Source: Rhopalosiphum padi (taxonomy: Eukaryota > Arthropoda > Insecta > Hemiptera > Aphididae). Taken from it: a stretch of DNA of 64,000 nucleotides. The notes below the pieces were generated by a model. The model was not told the DNA's origin. It saw nothing but the letters and a program-made list of their open reading frames with translations, and made no database searches. Below are positions 1-12,463 of the stretch, piece after piece. Numbering within the stretch: position 1 is the stretch's first letter; each line of letters opens with the position of its first letter. The DNA is taken from contig NC_083598.1 in the NCBI RefSeq assembly GCF_020882245.1, forward strand, positions 70,623,714 to 70,687,713. Direction: 5' to 3'. The position numbers and the translations under genes are program-made.

Positions 1-49
1 CAAAATACTTGTAGTTTATAGATTTTGAATTTTACGATTTTGTAAAAAT

Positions 50-800
50 TTAAACTTAAAATGTACATAAAAAAAAATTGTTTTTATACCTATACTTTAA
101 TAATATATAATCGATGTAAGAAAAACTTATGTGGGATCTTGAATTAAATTTTCATGAATTTTAAACTAGTAATAATTTTTTTTATCGTCATTTATAGAAA
201 AAATAACTAATAACCAAAAATGTTCATGCTTATAAATAGCTCAAGAAGAGTCAAAATATTTCAAAAATTATACTATGTGTAGATAAAGATAATATAAATG
301 TTCAGTAAATATTTCTAGTATCTACGATTATCCTTTTTTTAAAAACAACAAAAACCAAAATCGTTTGAGGAGAATAGTTATTATATAAGTCATGTGAATT
401 TTAGTTAAATTCTATTAAAAGTAGAACAACTTATGAGGAATCTTGTATTAAGTTTTAAGTCTTAAAAATAAAATTTTGATGAATTTCTAATTGAAAAATA
501 GCTTGTAAATTTTCAAGATTTGATGAATTTTATCAAAATTATTTCAATAATTATATAATAATTTTATGACTAAACATTTTAGAAATTTTCAATTAGTAAA
601 TAATAAACAATTTATCAGAAACTTCTTTTTAAATTTTCAAGCAATAATTATTTTTTTTAATGTCACATAAGAAAGCGAAAAAAAATAGCGAAAATTAAAA
701 ATGGCTATAAATAGCTCAATAAAAATAAAAATATTTTTAATATTGTATCATATGCAGGGAAATTTAAATAAACATTCTTTGGATATTTCAAGTATCTAAG
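50..800 (+). repeat. Dispersed AT-rich repeat, left-end copies
   Basis: Two related blocks: CTTATGTGGGATCTTGAATT at about 126 with GTATCTACGATT at about 319, and CTTATGAGGAATCTTGTATT at about 430 with GTATCTAAGGTT at about 791. AAATAGCTCAA occurs in both. Further copies lie in introns 9 and 15. Unclassified element. Confidence 0.55.
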
Positions 801-3800
801 GTTATTACTGACTTTATTAAAGTAGTGTAGTGTAATAGTCTCATAACCGGCCATCACGCGCGCAGTCATCTATCCAACTCTTTGAACATTGACACAGTAT
901 GTAAAAAATACTACTATTCTTATTGCTCTTACAGTCCTATCCTCGCCGGGTCCAATTCGCTGAAAGTGACTTTCACACACGCGAAGAGTTCTCTTCTTAT
1001 AGAAATGATCACTTCTCGCAAGTAATAAGATATTAATAAAGACTGATAAAGTTGTTTCAATAAATAATGAAAAAAAAAGGTTATTCGTTTTTAAGTTACA
1101 CAAGAAAAACTAAATTGATTTTGTCGAAAACTGATTTTTTGCAAGATTTACCGTTCTTCCTTAATTTTTTGTTTGCTTATAATACTTATTGGAAATTTTT
1201 AGTTTTGACCTCTTCGGGGTACAAACTATAGATCCAATTTTCTATTTACAACCACCTTCAAAGTTAATAATCAAAGCATTCATATCGACTATTTATTGTA
1301 TACACGTGTACACACAAAAAAAAAACACATACCTATCAATATAAGATCAATGTATTCATCACTCCACTTGAAATCTAGTGTGTTTTTTTATATACATACA
1401 TAATATATTATTCGAATAAAAATTAAAACAGTAAAAAATAAATACATTTTAACAGTTCGCGCTATGATTTATTGTATCGCACATACAACTATTTTTACGG
1501 TCTTCAATAGCCATTACTATGTACAGTACATATTTTATTAACTTTACCATTCCATTCCTATTACTTAGATTGCATAATTAAATTTGTCTGTACGATAATA
1601 ATGTATAATTTGCGACCCGACCGTGGTGAGATGCAAATTAATTCGAAACAACGTACGTACATATTAACAGACGAAGAGACAAGAAACGTCGCGTTTAATG
1701 ACGTATTCGTATAATATTCCACTTGCAGGGCATTTTCTAGAGATAAAATGTCCCATAACAATACGCACCTATCGTATTTCGGTCGTTACGTTTGTTTATG
1801 TAAGCGTTGGGAGTTTCCAGAGTACGTCCCGAAATGACCCTTATTTAATGTCCGGAGTGCGTCCGGGATAAGCGGTATCATCCGAGTGTGTCCCAAGGAA
1901 AAAAAGATTGTTTTTTGACGTGTCGTGAATGCGTCCCAAAAAATTTTTTTTAACCTTTCCCGAATGCGTCCCAGTTAATTTAAAGTTACTAATGGAGGAC
2001 TACAAGAAGGTAAACTTGCTCACATCTCAAAAAAATAATTTGGTCGACTTCAAAATAATTTTAGATTTGGATATAAGTGCTTATTTTTTATAATAATAAT
2101 TGTTGTTTTTTTATACTGATTTTTTTAATAGGCTTATGTTTAAATTCCACTATTTTTAAAAAACCTCACCTTAACATTAATTTCAAAATAAAAATTAAAA
2201 ATACATCTATACTTGCACAAAATAAATATGATATACGATAATCTATACCATACATTATATCACTGCATCACTCACATAGGAGTATATTGACAGTGAATGA
2301 ATCACATAGTTTTGCTAAATTATTATCGAATTTTTTCATCGTTGCCCCGGTCATTGTTGTAAGAATTAGATATATAATATTATTATATCATCAGTCAAAT
2401 TGTCAATTTTGTCTACTCTATTATTATATAACTATTAGGTAGTTGTTGAGAACATACACGATTTACGCGTTAAATGTATCAATGCATTTTTGAGTATAAA
2501 TAAATTAAAATTACAAAAGTTTCAAGTATAATAATACATGTACTTTTATTAATAAAACATGTGTTTATTTTGAATAGAAAAAAACAGTATTTGCGTTTTA
2601 AGAATAACAAATTATATTACACTTGTAATTCTACGCGTACAATATATACCTATTGTGATTTCGATTATCAGTGCAAAATTACTTACAGGCGTATATTGGA
2701 AACTATAATTTCTCGCGCTCAATAACTTACAAACGAACCAATAGATGTGCCTATAAATTTGTACTTACTCGTCGTTTAATAGCCAAACATGTCTAATAAA
2801 CACATGCCAATAAGTGGCCATGCGGTACTGTTTAATCAAGTTTGTTCGTATGGTTGTTAAGCAATAAACAAACGGAATTCGGTCTGTGTCAGTGTGTAAT
2901 CAAAGATATTAAATTTCTTTGCCAATCTGCCGATGAAAATGACACGCGGATATCTCATTACAGCCGTCGCCTGATATCAGAATAAATGTAGTTAAATATT
3001 TAAAATTTTAAAATACATTATGTTTAATGTATATAACGTCATCGATGATAAGTACAAGTATTTCGATTAGCCGTGCAAAATAAATTCAAAGCCTAAAAAT
3101 ATGCCAAGAACATTAATTTCACTGTTAAACAATGTTCTTTTTTTTTTGGTAAAATAATGTACTAAGTAAAATATATTACACAATAATGCGTGAAAATTAA
3201 TTAATTCATCATCAGGAATGGAGTACAAGAATGTAATAATATTATACTAAGAGTAATACACCATTAAGATGGTATAACTTAACGATCGTGCATAGCAAAC
3301 AAACATATTATTGTGTATTTCTGTAGTAACATGATAATATATTGGTTTGAGAGAAAGGCGAAGCCGAGAGACTGATACAGTGTAACACAGACACGAGAGA
3401 TGAAATAGAAATACCAAAATATGTTGAAGTTCACTCGTCGTCTGTTGCCTGTCCGTCCAAAACTTATAAGGCTGCATACTGCCATGACCTCACACTACTT
3501 CGTAAACCAAAAGGATAAATAATGCTTGAGCAAGTCGGTCGAAGTCAAACAACAAAAGGTTCCTTCTGCAGTTGATTGTTTAGGATCGGATACGGAAGCA
3601 AAAGTGAAATGCTCGTTCTTCTACTGAATTGAATACGTACTATGCTATGTAATAAAGGTTATAGCCCAATGTTATATATATATAGAAGGTATAGTAAGTG
3701 TGTAGTATATAATAATGAAAAATTAATTTGTATTGTATGGGAAAACGAAATGGAATTATTATTATGTGATAAAACTTTCTTCCTTTGAATTGGTTTTCGC

Positions 3801-6800
3801 TTCATCTGTTCGTCTTAATTAAAAATTATAGCAGAATTACATTTTCGCTGCCTTCTGTTTGCAAGTCACTGCATAAATATTCATTATTTTCAAAGTTTAT
3901 CAAATAATCTTATTTAACAATAAATATGTTATAACATAAGTAATCTTTATTAATATCCATTTAAAGTTTAAATATAAAATACGATAATTAGTTAGTTTAA
4001 ACGCGGAGTATTTACATATTAACCACGTCAAATTTAGTTCATAATCCTAATTAAAGTTTCAAATATAATAAAACTGTGTAGATTTAAAAGTTAATAATAT
4101 ACAAATATTATAAAAGCACATTAGGCTACTACAATATTAATAATATGTCGTGACTACATCAACGAATACCTGTATGCACCGAACGATTAACGTATAAATA
4201 TTTTTCTAAAAAACAAAATAAATATCTTTTTTTTAATTTACAGTTCATCAATACTGTTTGATTGAATTTAAGTTTTTTTTCCCGAAATATTTAAATGTTA
4301 AAAAAAAAGTAAGAGTAGTGTGTAACCATATATATATATAATATATACATAACATATTTAGATGTAGTTAATATACCTAACCGATTTATACTGACAAACA
4401 CAACAAAACTACAGTTCTTTACATTACAAAAAGTTTATGATTAATTAAACAAAACTGAAAGATAATATTTACAACTTAAAACATAAACGGTAAGTACCTA
4501 TATAACAATGTGGCTAATAACCAATATATTAAGATCTGGTGTTTGGAAACGCCTAGTTCGATTTTATTCCATTCTCTGAAAAAGTGATTCAATATCATTT
4601 ACCACACATTTTATCTTCTCAAAAATCAAAGGAATTCTAGTTAGCCATTTGCTTAAGTTGCATTAAATCATCATTATTATAATTATTCGTAAAGTTTGAA
4701 ATTCAAAACGATACAATTTTTTCGATGGTTCGTGGTTTATGTTAATTTTTTTAAATTTCAAACTTCGATTAATTTATAATAAAAATTAATTGTGAATCAT
4801 TTCAATGTATTTCACATATACATGTACTTAGGTAAAATAGGTACATAATAAATATGATAAAATCCATAAATAATTAATAAATTATTTAAAATTATTATCA
4901 TTTATTTAAATAAAAATATAATTTTATTGTTTTTGAATGTATAGTTTACAAATTTTTCAAATACATTATTTCATAGAAAACTAATAATTGAGATTTACCA
5001 TTTTTCTAAAAATATTTTTCCTTAAATTCTATGTATGTATATTCTATACTAATATACTATGAATGCGAATAAACGATATACATTACTAACATATTATTTT
5101 AACGATCACTACCTATTACGTTTTTCTTTGGCTACAGCAGTTACCGAAGTCATTACAAATTTTAATTAAAACAATACGAATATTCGTTTTGCACAATAAT
5201 TTAGTTAACATAATATTATGTATTCTATACTAAACTAAAATATTTTATTGTATCTTGTGATTTGCAGCTCATCTACAATGATTTTGAAACGCCTGTGAAA
5301 CATTTATGCACAACACTGGTGAACGACTTGAACAAACAATCTGATAGATAATTTGAATAATATTATACAGGCGAATAAATATGTATACGCACTCAGATGT
5401 GATTCTTGAAAAACTATCAACACCAAGAGATTCGACAAACGCGAAGCGGTAGACGACAATGCTGCAACGTCTGTAACAAGACTGTCGTGAAATCGTCTAA
5501 TATTGTATTAATCAGAACTTCGATTTATTGTTGTGGTTTTATTTCATTCGACTGTGGAAAAGTGACTGACCAAAAGGTCGTGGCGTCAACCGTTATTAAA
5601 TCATTGAGTTCAATGTAGAAAAAAAAAGGAAAAACCTCGAAAGAAAACCCTGTCCCACGGCGAAGAAGAATTTCGTAAAACAGTTTAACTCAAAAATAAC
5701 TTGCATTTAAAAAGGTTTCTATAAAACGGTTTATTTGTTGTGAGAACTTAAAGTTCTATAAGTACCTATTACATGGTAATCGCGTCAGCGAGAATTAACA
5801 ATAAATATTAAACGTTATTTATTTCCTCAACTATTTTCTAAGTTGGTTGATATTTTTGATCACTCGTCACTACTGCAGTCTGTACACTCCATATATTATT
5901 ACATACATATTTTACAGACTCTAAAACTCAAAACTATTGTAAACGATCGATCTAAAATACTTCAAACGAATAAACTCATTGGGACTAGACAAAATTTTAA
6001 TTTGTAATCACATTTTCTTGGAGGGCTTTTGAAATGTTATAAAATAAAAAATGTCGATGTTTGCTCGTATTATATTAAGGTGATAAGATATTTTAATCTT
6101 GCCGCAAACGCACTTGTACGCGTATATCATATATATCGATCTATTATAGTGGTTAATCGTGTTTTTGGTTAGATGTATTAAAGTTAGCATATATATCAAT
6201 AATAACACTGAATCGCGTGTTCCCGTACTATACGTGTTTATTTTTCTAACGGTACCGATATAGGTTATATATTATTATTACTGTTTGCTCGATTTGCATG
6301 GGGCGTATTCATACGTATAATTGCGTTGAAAGTTGGGACAGTAACAATCCGGAATGATGTTATTTATCAAGATGTATGTACAATATGTAACAAAACGCAT
6401 ACACAATATGCTTTTACTATACAACTTCGGGGATGCGAGCACGTGAAAGCTCCGTCTCACACTCACGCGCCATGTTGAAATACGACGTTCTCCGTAGTTT
6501 AAACAAAGTTTGCACAATCGAGATTAACTACTGCAAACAACTCAAATATTCGATGATTTATATTGCATAATAATGATATACATTAATTAAAATACATGGT
6601 TATCGGACGAAATCGAATGCGATGAATTTGCGAACATTTATAATAATATTCAGGTCAATTTTTGTGATAAATCATAAATAACAAAAACCAAAATAAATTT
6701 ATGGGGTATAGAGATCCGTGAACTTTTATCGCTAAAATTCGGCTTCCCACGAAAAACCCTCACGCCTCGCGAAACAAGACGGAATTTAATAATATTTTTT

Positions 6801-9800
6801 TTTGTTCTATTTAAAAGATACCCGTCTCTTCTTTACCGGTCGGATTGAACTCTGATTTCTAAAACTTTAGAACTTTAGTAACTAGAAATTATCTAAATCG
6901 TTACCATAAATATGTGTGCATTGAATAGCCTTGCCCTAATAACTATGTAAGATAGTCAAAATATTATAATGGTATATGACATACATATTTTATAATAAAA
7001 CATGTAATATTGTTATTATATATTAATATTAGATGAAAAATGTATAGTTTATAGAACATGGCATATGTCAGTCTCTATTTCGTATAATTTACAAAGCAAT
7101 ATTATTCAGTATTTGCTATAAAAAACGACTAAACTATTTTAAAACTTAAGGGTTTATAATCCCAATAATATATGAGTTGGGGATATTGATATGAAAAATT
7201 ATGAATTTAACCATGTATTCACCTTTTATTTATTGTAAATGATTAAACAAATAATTTTATTAATTTTTTCATTCATCAAAAATCCAGTTCCACAATAATT
7301 ATTCTTATAAATTTTAAAAAAAAGTAGTATCTTTTTATTAGAGTTAAGGACTTCATGCTCTAAAAATATTACTATGAAACAAATGTCTATATTACTTAGC
7401 TATGTTTTTAATGTTTATTCAAAAACATGCTAACTCCTATAGAAGTCCCGAGCCCTACTTATTATTCATTGATAAAAATAATAATGGATGAATTGAATAA
7501 TGTGACTATAAGATAATTTTCTCACTAAAAATAAATTAGGTCTTTACAATACTTCACACAAGTTTAATACTATTTAATTTAAAGTATTACCCTACACTTA
7601 AATATAATATCATGTATAAAATGTATAGAAATTTATGTTACGTTATAATCTCAAATATTGTGTTGAAACTAAACAATTTGTAATGTTAAAAGTTCATAAA
7701 ACAGAAGACGATTGTCGATTAACACTAACCAATATTTATAGCGTACAATCTCCCATGGGAAAATATGTATAATTTTATAACCTTGCTAAATGTGTATAAA
7801 GTTTACCATTGAATTATAATATTATTTAGGCCAAAGTCTTATAAAATGATTATTTAATCATAATAAATTACGTTTAAAACAATTTTGGATTAATTTAATT
7901 CAGTTATATTATAATATATAGTTTGTTATATTTACATATAGTTTCATTATGAAATAAATACATTACGAATATACATATTTAGTATTTTTTTTTTAAAAAG
8001 AGTAAATACAAAAATTGTATTGGAAAAATTCTATATTGAGGTATAAAATATGATATAATAGTCTGAATTTATAATACATTAATACATATCATATTAATTT
8101 TTTAAATAAAAATTCAATTTTTGTTTATACTTCAAAACTTCTAATGACTAAACACGAATTAAAATACAATAATAATAATGTGCAATACGATAATACTTTC
8201 ATTGAATATAATTCAACATGTTTTTAAGTACAATAAATTGGGTTTCATCCAAAGTACTGAACAACATTCACAATCATTAATTAATTAGATTCTGACATAA
8301 CTATCTTAAAATCATTATTCATAATATATATAATCAACATAATATGAATAATAAACATGGTACAATTATTGGTGATTTCTACATCTCAATCTTTAATCGA
8401 CACGATTTATGATTAGAAATTATTTTAATAAATCTGTGGAAGTAGTTTAAAATAATCATGTATTTATAACGACATGGTAAACTATCAAGATACTTTGAAT
8501 TTCATATTAATGTGCCTTAACTTTTTACAAATTTTGTGTTACGATTGATAGGAAATATATTATGCCATGCTATATTAAAATTGTTGTATTGTAGTATATT
8601 TTCCGAAGAGTAAGTATTACAGTTATAAAATAAATAGTTTTAAAATAGATTTTAATATTTTTTTAAATCTGTTGATGATTTATAAAATTCGAAAAATCAA
8701 TACATAATTATTAGCTTTAACCTGATACATATACGTTTTACATATAGGTATTTAACATGTTTTAATAGTATGTTACGATCTTATATAATGAATAGAAGAT
8801 GAATTGTATGTCCAATCTAAATTTAACGCAGTTGTGTTTTAATGACGAAAACTCTTTTTCGTTATCTGAGTACAAATACTCGTCTAGAAAATGTTTTTTT
8901 TCTACCCCAGTCGTCGGCGTTGAACCAAAAGTTTTCTGATAATTCGTTTACTTAAAAAATAAATAACAGTAATCTTATTTTTCTCTTTTCATTATTTTTT
9001 AATAATTTTATGAATATGCATTAAACTTAATTATAAAATCTTAGTGTATAGTTTTATATCGAGAATTTTCCTATTTAATACCGTCATGAGTCCTGGTATG
9101 ATTTTGTTATATTCTAAAATACCAAATACTGTATCTTGACGATTTCCTAACTACATTGGTACACAGGCTTAGGTTAAGTTATTAAGATCTCGTAGAATCC
9201 CATAATTTAAACCACATGATTATTAATTTATATGATAAAAAAAAATTGGTTGTAAAATATTGAGAATAAATGAAATTGCCCTATATTGCTACTTAAAGTT
9301 TTCAAAACTATTATATTTCATTACTTTGTAGACCTCTCAAAGTTTGAAATTTAAACAATAGGTACTACACAAAAACTGATTTGAGGCTCAGGAAAAAAAA
9401 TTATCCATTGAAAATGTGTATGGCTATGTTGTGTTACGAAAAAAATTGTATAAAAACAAAAAACAAATGAAGGTTTTTATTCTATTTAAAATATATTATA
9501 TCCTCACCTCATATAAATGTAAAATTTACCCAAAATGTTATCTATTTTATTAGGTTAAAATTTTAAAACACGACAAATTATTTAGCATACATCGTAAAAT
9601 AATCAATCAGTCGTTGCATGTTATTATAATATAACACGTTTCTAATTTATTTTTTATTGTTAATCTCGTAATTTATTAATATATTATTATAATAGATATG
9701 TGTATATAATTTATTGATTTATTTATATCAACGCATATGAAGCTCAATACAGTTTAGATAAATTTACAAGAAGGACTTAATTATACAGACTGGTTAAAAA

Positions 9801-11637
9801 ATGAACATAATATAACATTGTCTAATTTTTAAGTATACATATGAATAATAGATTTAACATTATAGCAATTAATTAATATACACTATCAGTTGAATTTACT
9901 ACTTACAAATTAGTAAACTTGGCTTATTAAATGCAAATCTCACGTATAAAAATAAAATAAATCAATATTTTTCATTTCATTACACATACGATCCAAAGGA
10001 TTAGCCCTAAGATTATAAGAAGTATGATGGAATGGAATTGAAAACGTAGGTTTGTTACACTATAATATACATTATGATAAATTAATAATTTTATCAGACA
10101 ATAATCTCTTTATTTCTTTTATACATTTCTAATTTTTAAATAATAAATATAATTGTTAAATAGACAAACATTTATCAAAATGTTTTCAATTTCATCTCGG
10201 AAATTATTCTCGATAATAGAATGTTTTGTTTTAATATTCGTATTAGTCAATGACGGTTTTAGTTTATTTTTAAACAAACAACAATACCTAAAATTGCTTA
10301 TCGGCGTTAAGCCCTATTAGATTGATGTCATCATTATTCATTGTCGGAAATTTGTTTTTTATATTCTTGTGGAATCAAAAAAAGACAAAGTGCTGATACT
10401 GGGGTTTAGTGGGGCGGGTATATCTTTATAAATCGTAGCATTCAAAAACCGATTGTGGGCGGTGCACGGTTTATCCAAAAATGGTCAATATTTATCAAAA
10501 AACGGATGCTTGCTTAAATCTGTTCACCTATATACAATACCGACCAATTTGAATAATGACCTATCTAAAGTTCATTATAATATGTTAAGTACACTTCCCC
10601 GCTTTACTCAGAATCCAAAACTATTTATTTCCGAACAGAAATGTGTACATAAACTCTGCTCACATCGTTCCTTAAATCCCTATAGTTCAATTAGTGTATA
10701 TATATTCACGACTTATGAAATAAATTAAGGACCACCCGTCATCTTGGCACTCATCCACGCGCTGTATGGTTGCCGAACTGCTGCAGGTTATCCTTATGTT
10801 TTAAGGCGAATAAATACGTAAAATGTTTTCGCGTAACAGTCATGGCCAATTAGAATTAACGTAAATAAATAGTTCACTTGAAATAACAAAACCGTTGAGC
10901 AATTGAAGGGGACACTGGCATCCTAACAATAAATCGTTACACCAAATTACGGGCGTGTATTAAAAAATATCATTAAAAATTACTAAAAAAAAAACACTAT
11001 ATTAATGTGACACGTAGTGCTCGTCGCCTTATTATTATACCGGTCACGTGCAAATAAAAAACATTTACATCCATATATTATAAGATGTTTACGATAAAAT
11101 CACTCCATTATTTACCCATTTGTCAATCGACTTAATATGAAACTTATTTGAACAATTAATCGTAAATGACTAAAAAAAAGTAACAATAATTAAATAGTCG
11201 TATTATTATAGTTCGGTACATCTATTATGATAGATAAATACCAAATGTGAGAATGCGAAAGGGCTTGTGTTTAATTATAAAAAGCACTAAGGTGTACCAA
11301 ATATCTACAATATTTTATCGAGTATACATAATAGTATATTAAAATACAATTTTAATTTAAAATTTTAATACATTTCACTTTATCGATGATCTCATAACAA
11401 TACACGCAGCTAGGAATGATTTTTACTATTTCAGTACACTTTAGGGAAGGATGTGAATTGTGAAGTCTTGTAATAGATTTCATCCATTATTTTACAGAGT
11501 AAAAACAACAAATCACAATTTAAGCATTTTTTTAATCGTTTAATTATTATGAAATTCAGTATGTCCTTCTGTTTGACTTTATAGTATTCTTTAATTGTTT
11601 TTGGATTTAGGATAAAATATTTTCCTTTTTAACTAAT
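801..11637. other. Upstream region, no gene recognised
   Basis: Long AT-rich stretch. Islands of higher complexity at 840-1,025 (palindrome-rich), 1,790-1,975 (GTCCC repeat), 5,256-5,700, 6,240-6,540 and 10,370-10,850 have short ORFs without family motifs. They could be untranslated exons or regulatory DNA, but nothing in the sequence settles this. Confidence 0.6.
1817..1972 (+). repeat. Degenerate interspersed repeat, core GARTGCGTCCC
   Basis: Five related cores: CCAGAGTACGTCCC (1,817), CCGGAGTGCGTCCG (1,852), CCGAGTGTGTCCC (1,882), GTGAATGCGTCCC (1,925) and CCCGAATGCGTCCC (1,959). Spacing is 30-43 bp with unrelated AT-rich spacers. Confidence 0.8.
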
Positions 11638-12463
11638 ACATATAATATATTATTATACCACATGTTCAATTTTAAAGGTAATAAGAAATATTTCGAATGC
11701 ATAAATTTGAGTTTTTTTACTACGTACAAGACATATAAATACACCTGTTTTTGATAAATTCTAACGTTCAACTATTTTTATCTGCGAATGCACAGTAAAA
11801 TAAAAATTTCTTAAATAGGAACCACTATTTTTGATACTGTATTTGGATTGATTTATTTTTTCTAAGCAACTTTGGTTTTCGCAGTTTTTTTGATATCTAA
11901 AAATTGACATTTTTAAGATAGTTGAAATTTTTAAATATGTAGGTAATTTATAATTATCACATTTTTCAACGCTTTATCTTAATCACGCATTTATAGATAT
12001 AGCTAGGTTAGGTTAGGTATAAATTATACCTAATAATTTATTGATAAAATCCAATGCTATTTTTTTATAAATTCGATGTAATAATAAATACACCTTGCAG
12101 TTTTAATCAAAATAAATTATTATAATAATACCTAAAATGTACGTATTATTTCATTTAAAACTTTCAACTGTCCTAAAAATTTCAATTTAGAAGACATAGA
12201 AAAACTGTAAAGATTAAAGTTGCTCAAAAAAAAAAGCAATCAAAATCCAGTATCAAAAATAGTGATTCTTATTTAAGAAATGTTTATTTATCTACGCATG
12301 CGTAGATAAAAATAGTTAAAAATTATAATTTATCAAAAACAGATATATTTATATGTCCTGTACACAGTAAAAAAAACTCCGAATCAAATTCAAAGTCATG
12401 CATTCGAAATATATCTTGTTACCTTTAAAATTGAACACACGGTATATAATAAAGTATTATGTG
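11638..12463. repeat. Large inverted repeat (foldback), about 300-bp arms
   Basis: Left arm 11,638-11,937 and right arm 12,152-12,463 are reverse complements along their length, by eye about 80% identical, separated by about 214 bp. Shared landmarks in order: TTCAATTTTAAAGGTAA, ATTTCGAATGCAT, GACATATAAATA, CTGTTTTTGATAAATT, ACTATTTTTGATACTG, AGTTGAAA. The right arm includes a perfect 24-bp palindrome at 12,287-12,310. Transcribed across, it would form a long hairpin. It may be a foldback transposon or a hairpin-RNA locus. Confidence 0.85.

Noticed and set aside
998..1010. Minus-strand GATCATTTCTATA identical to U3 snoRNA box A core
   Set aside because: No U3 box C/D or B, no flanking match and no snRNA promoter seen; treated as coincidence.
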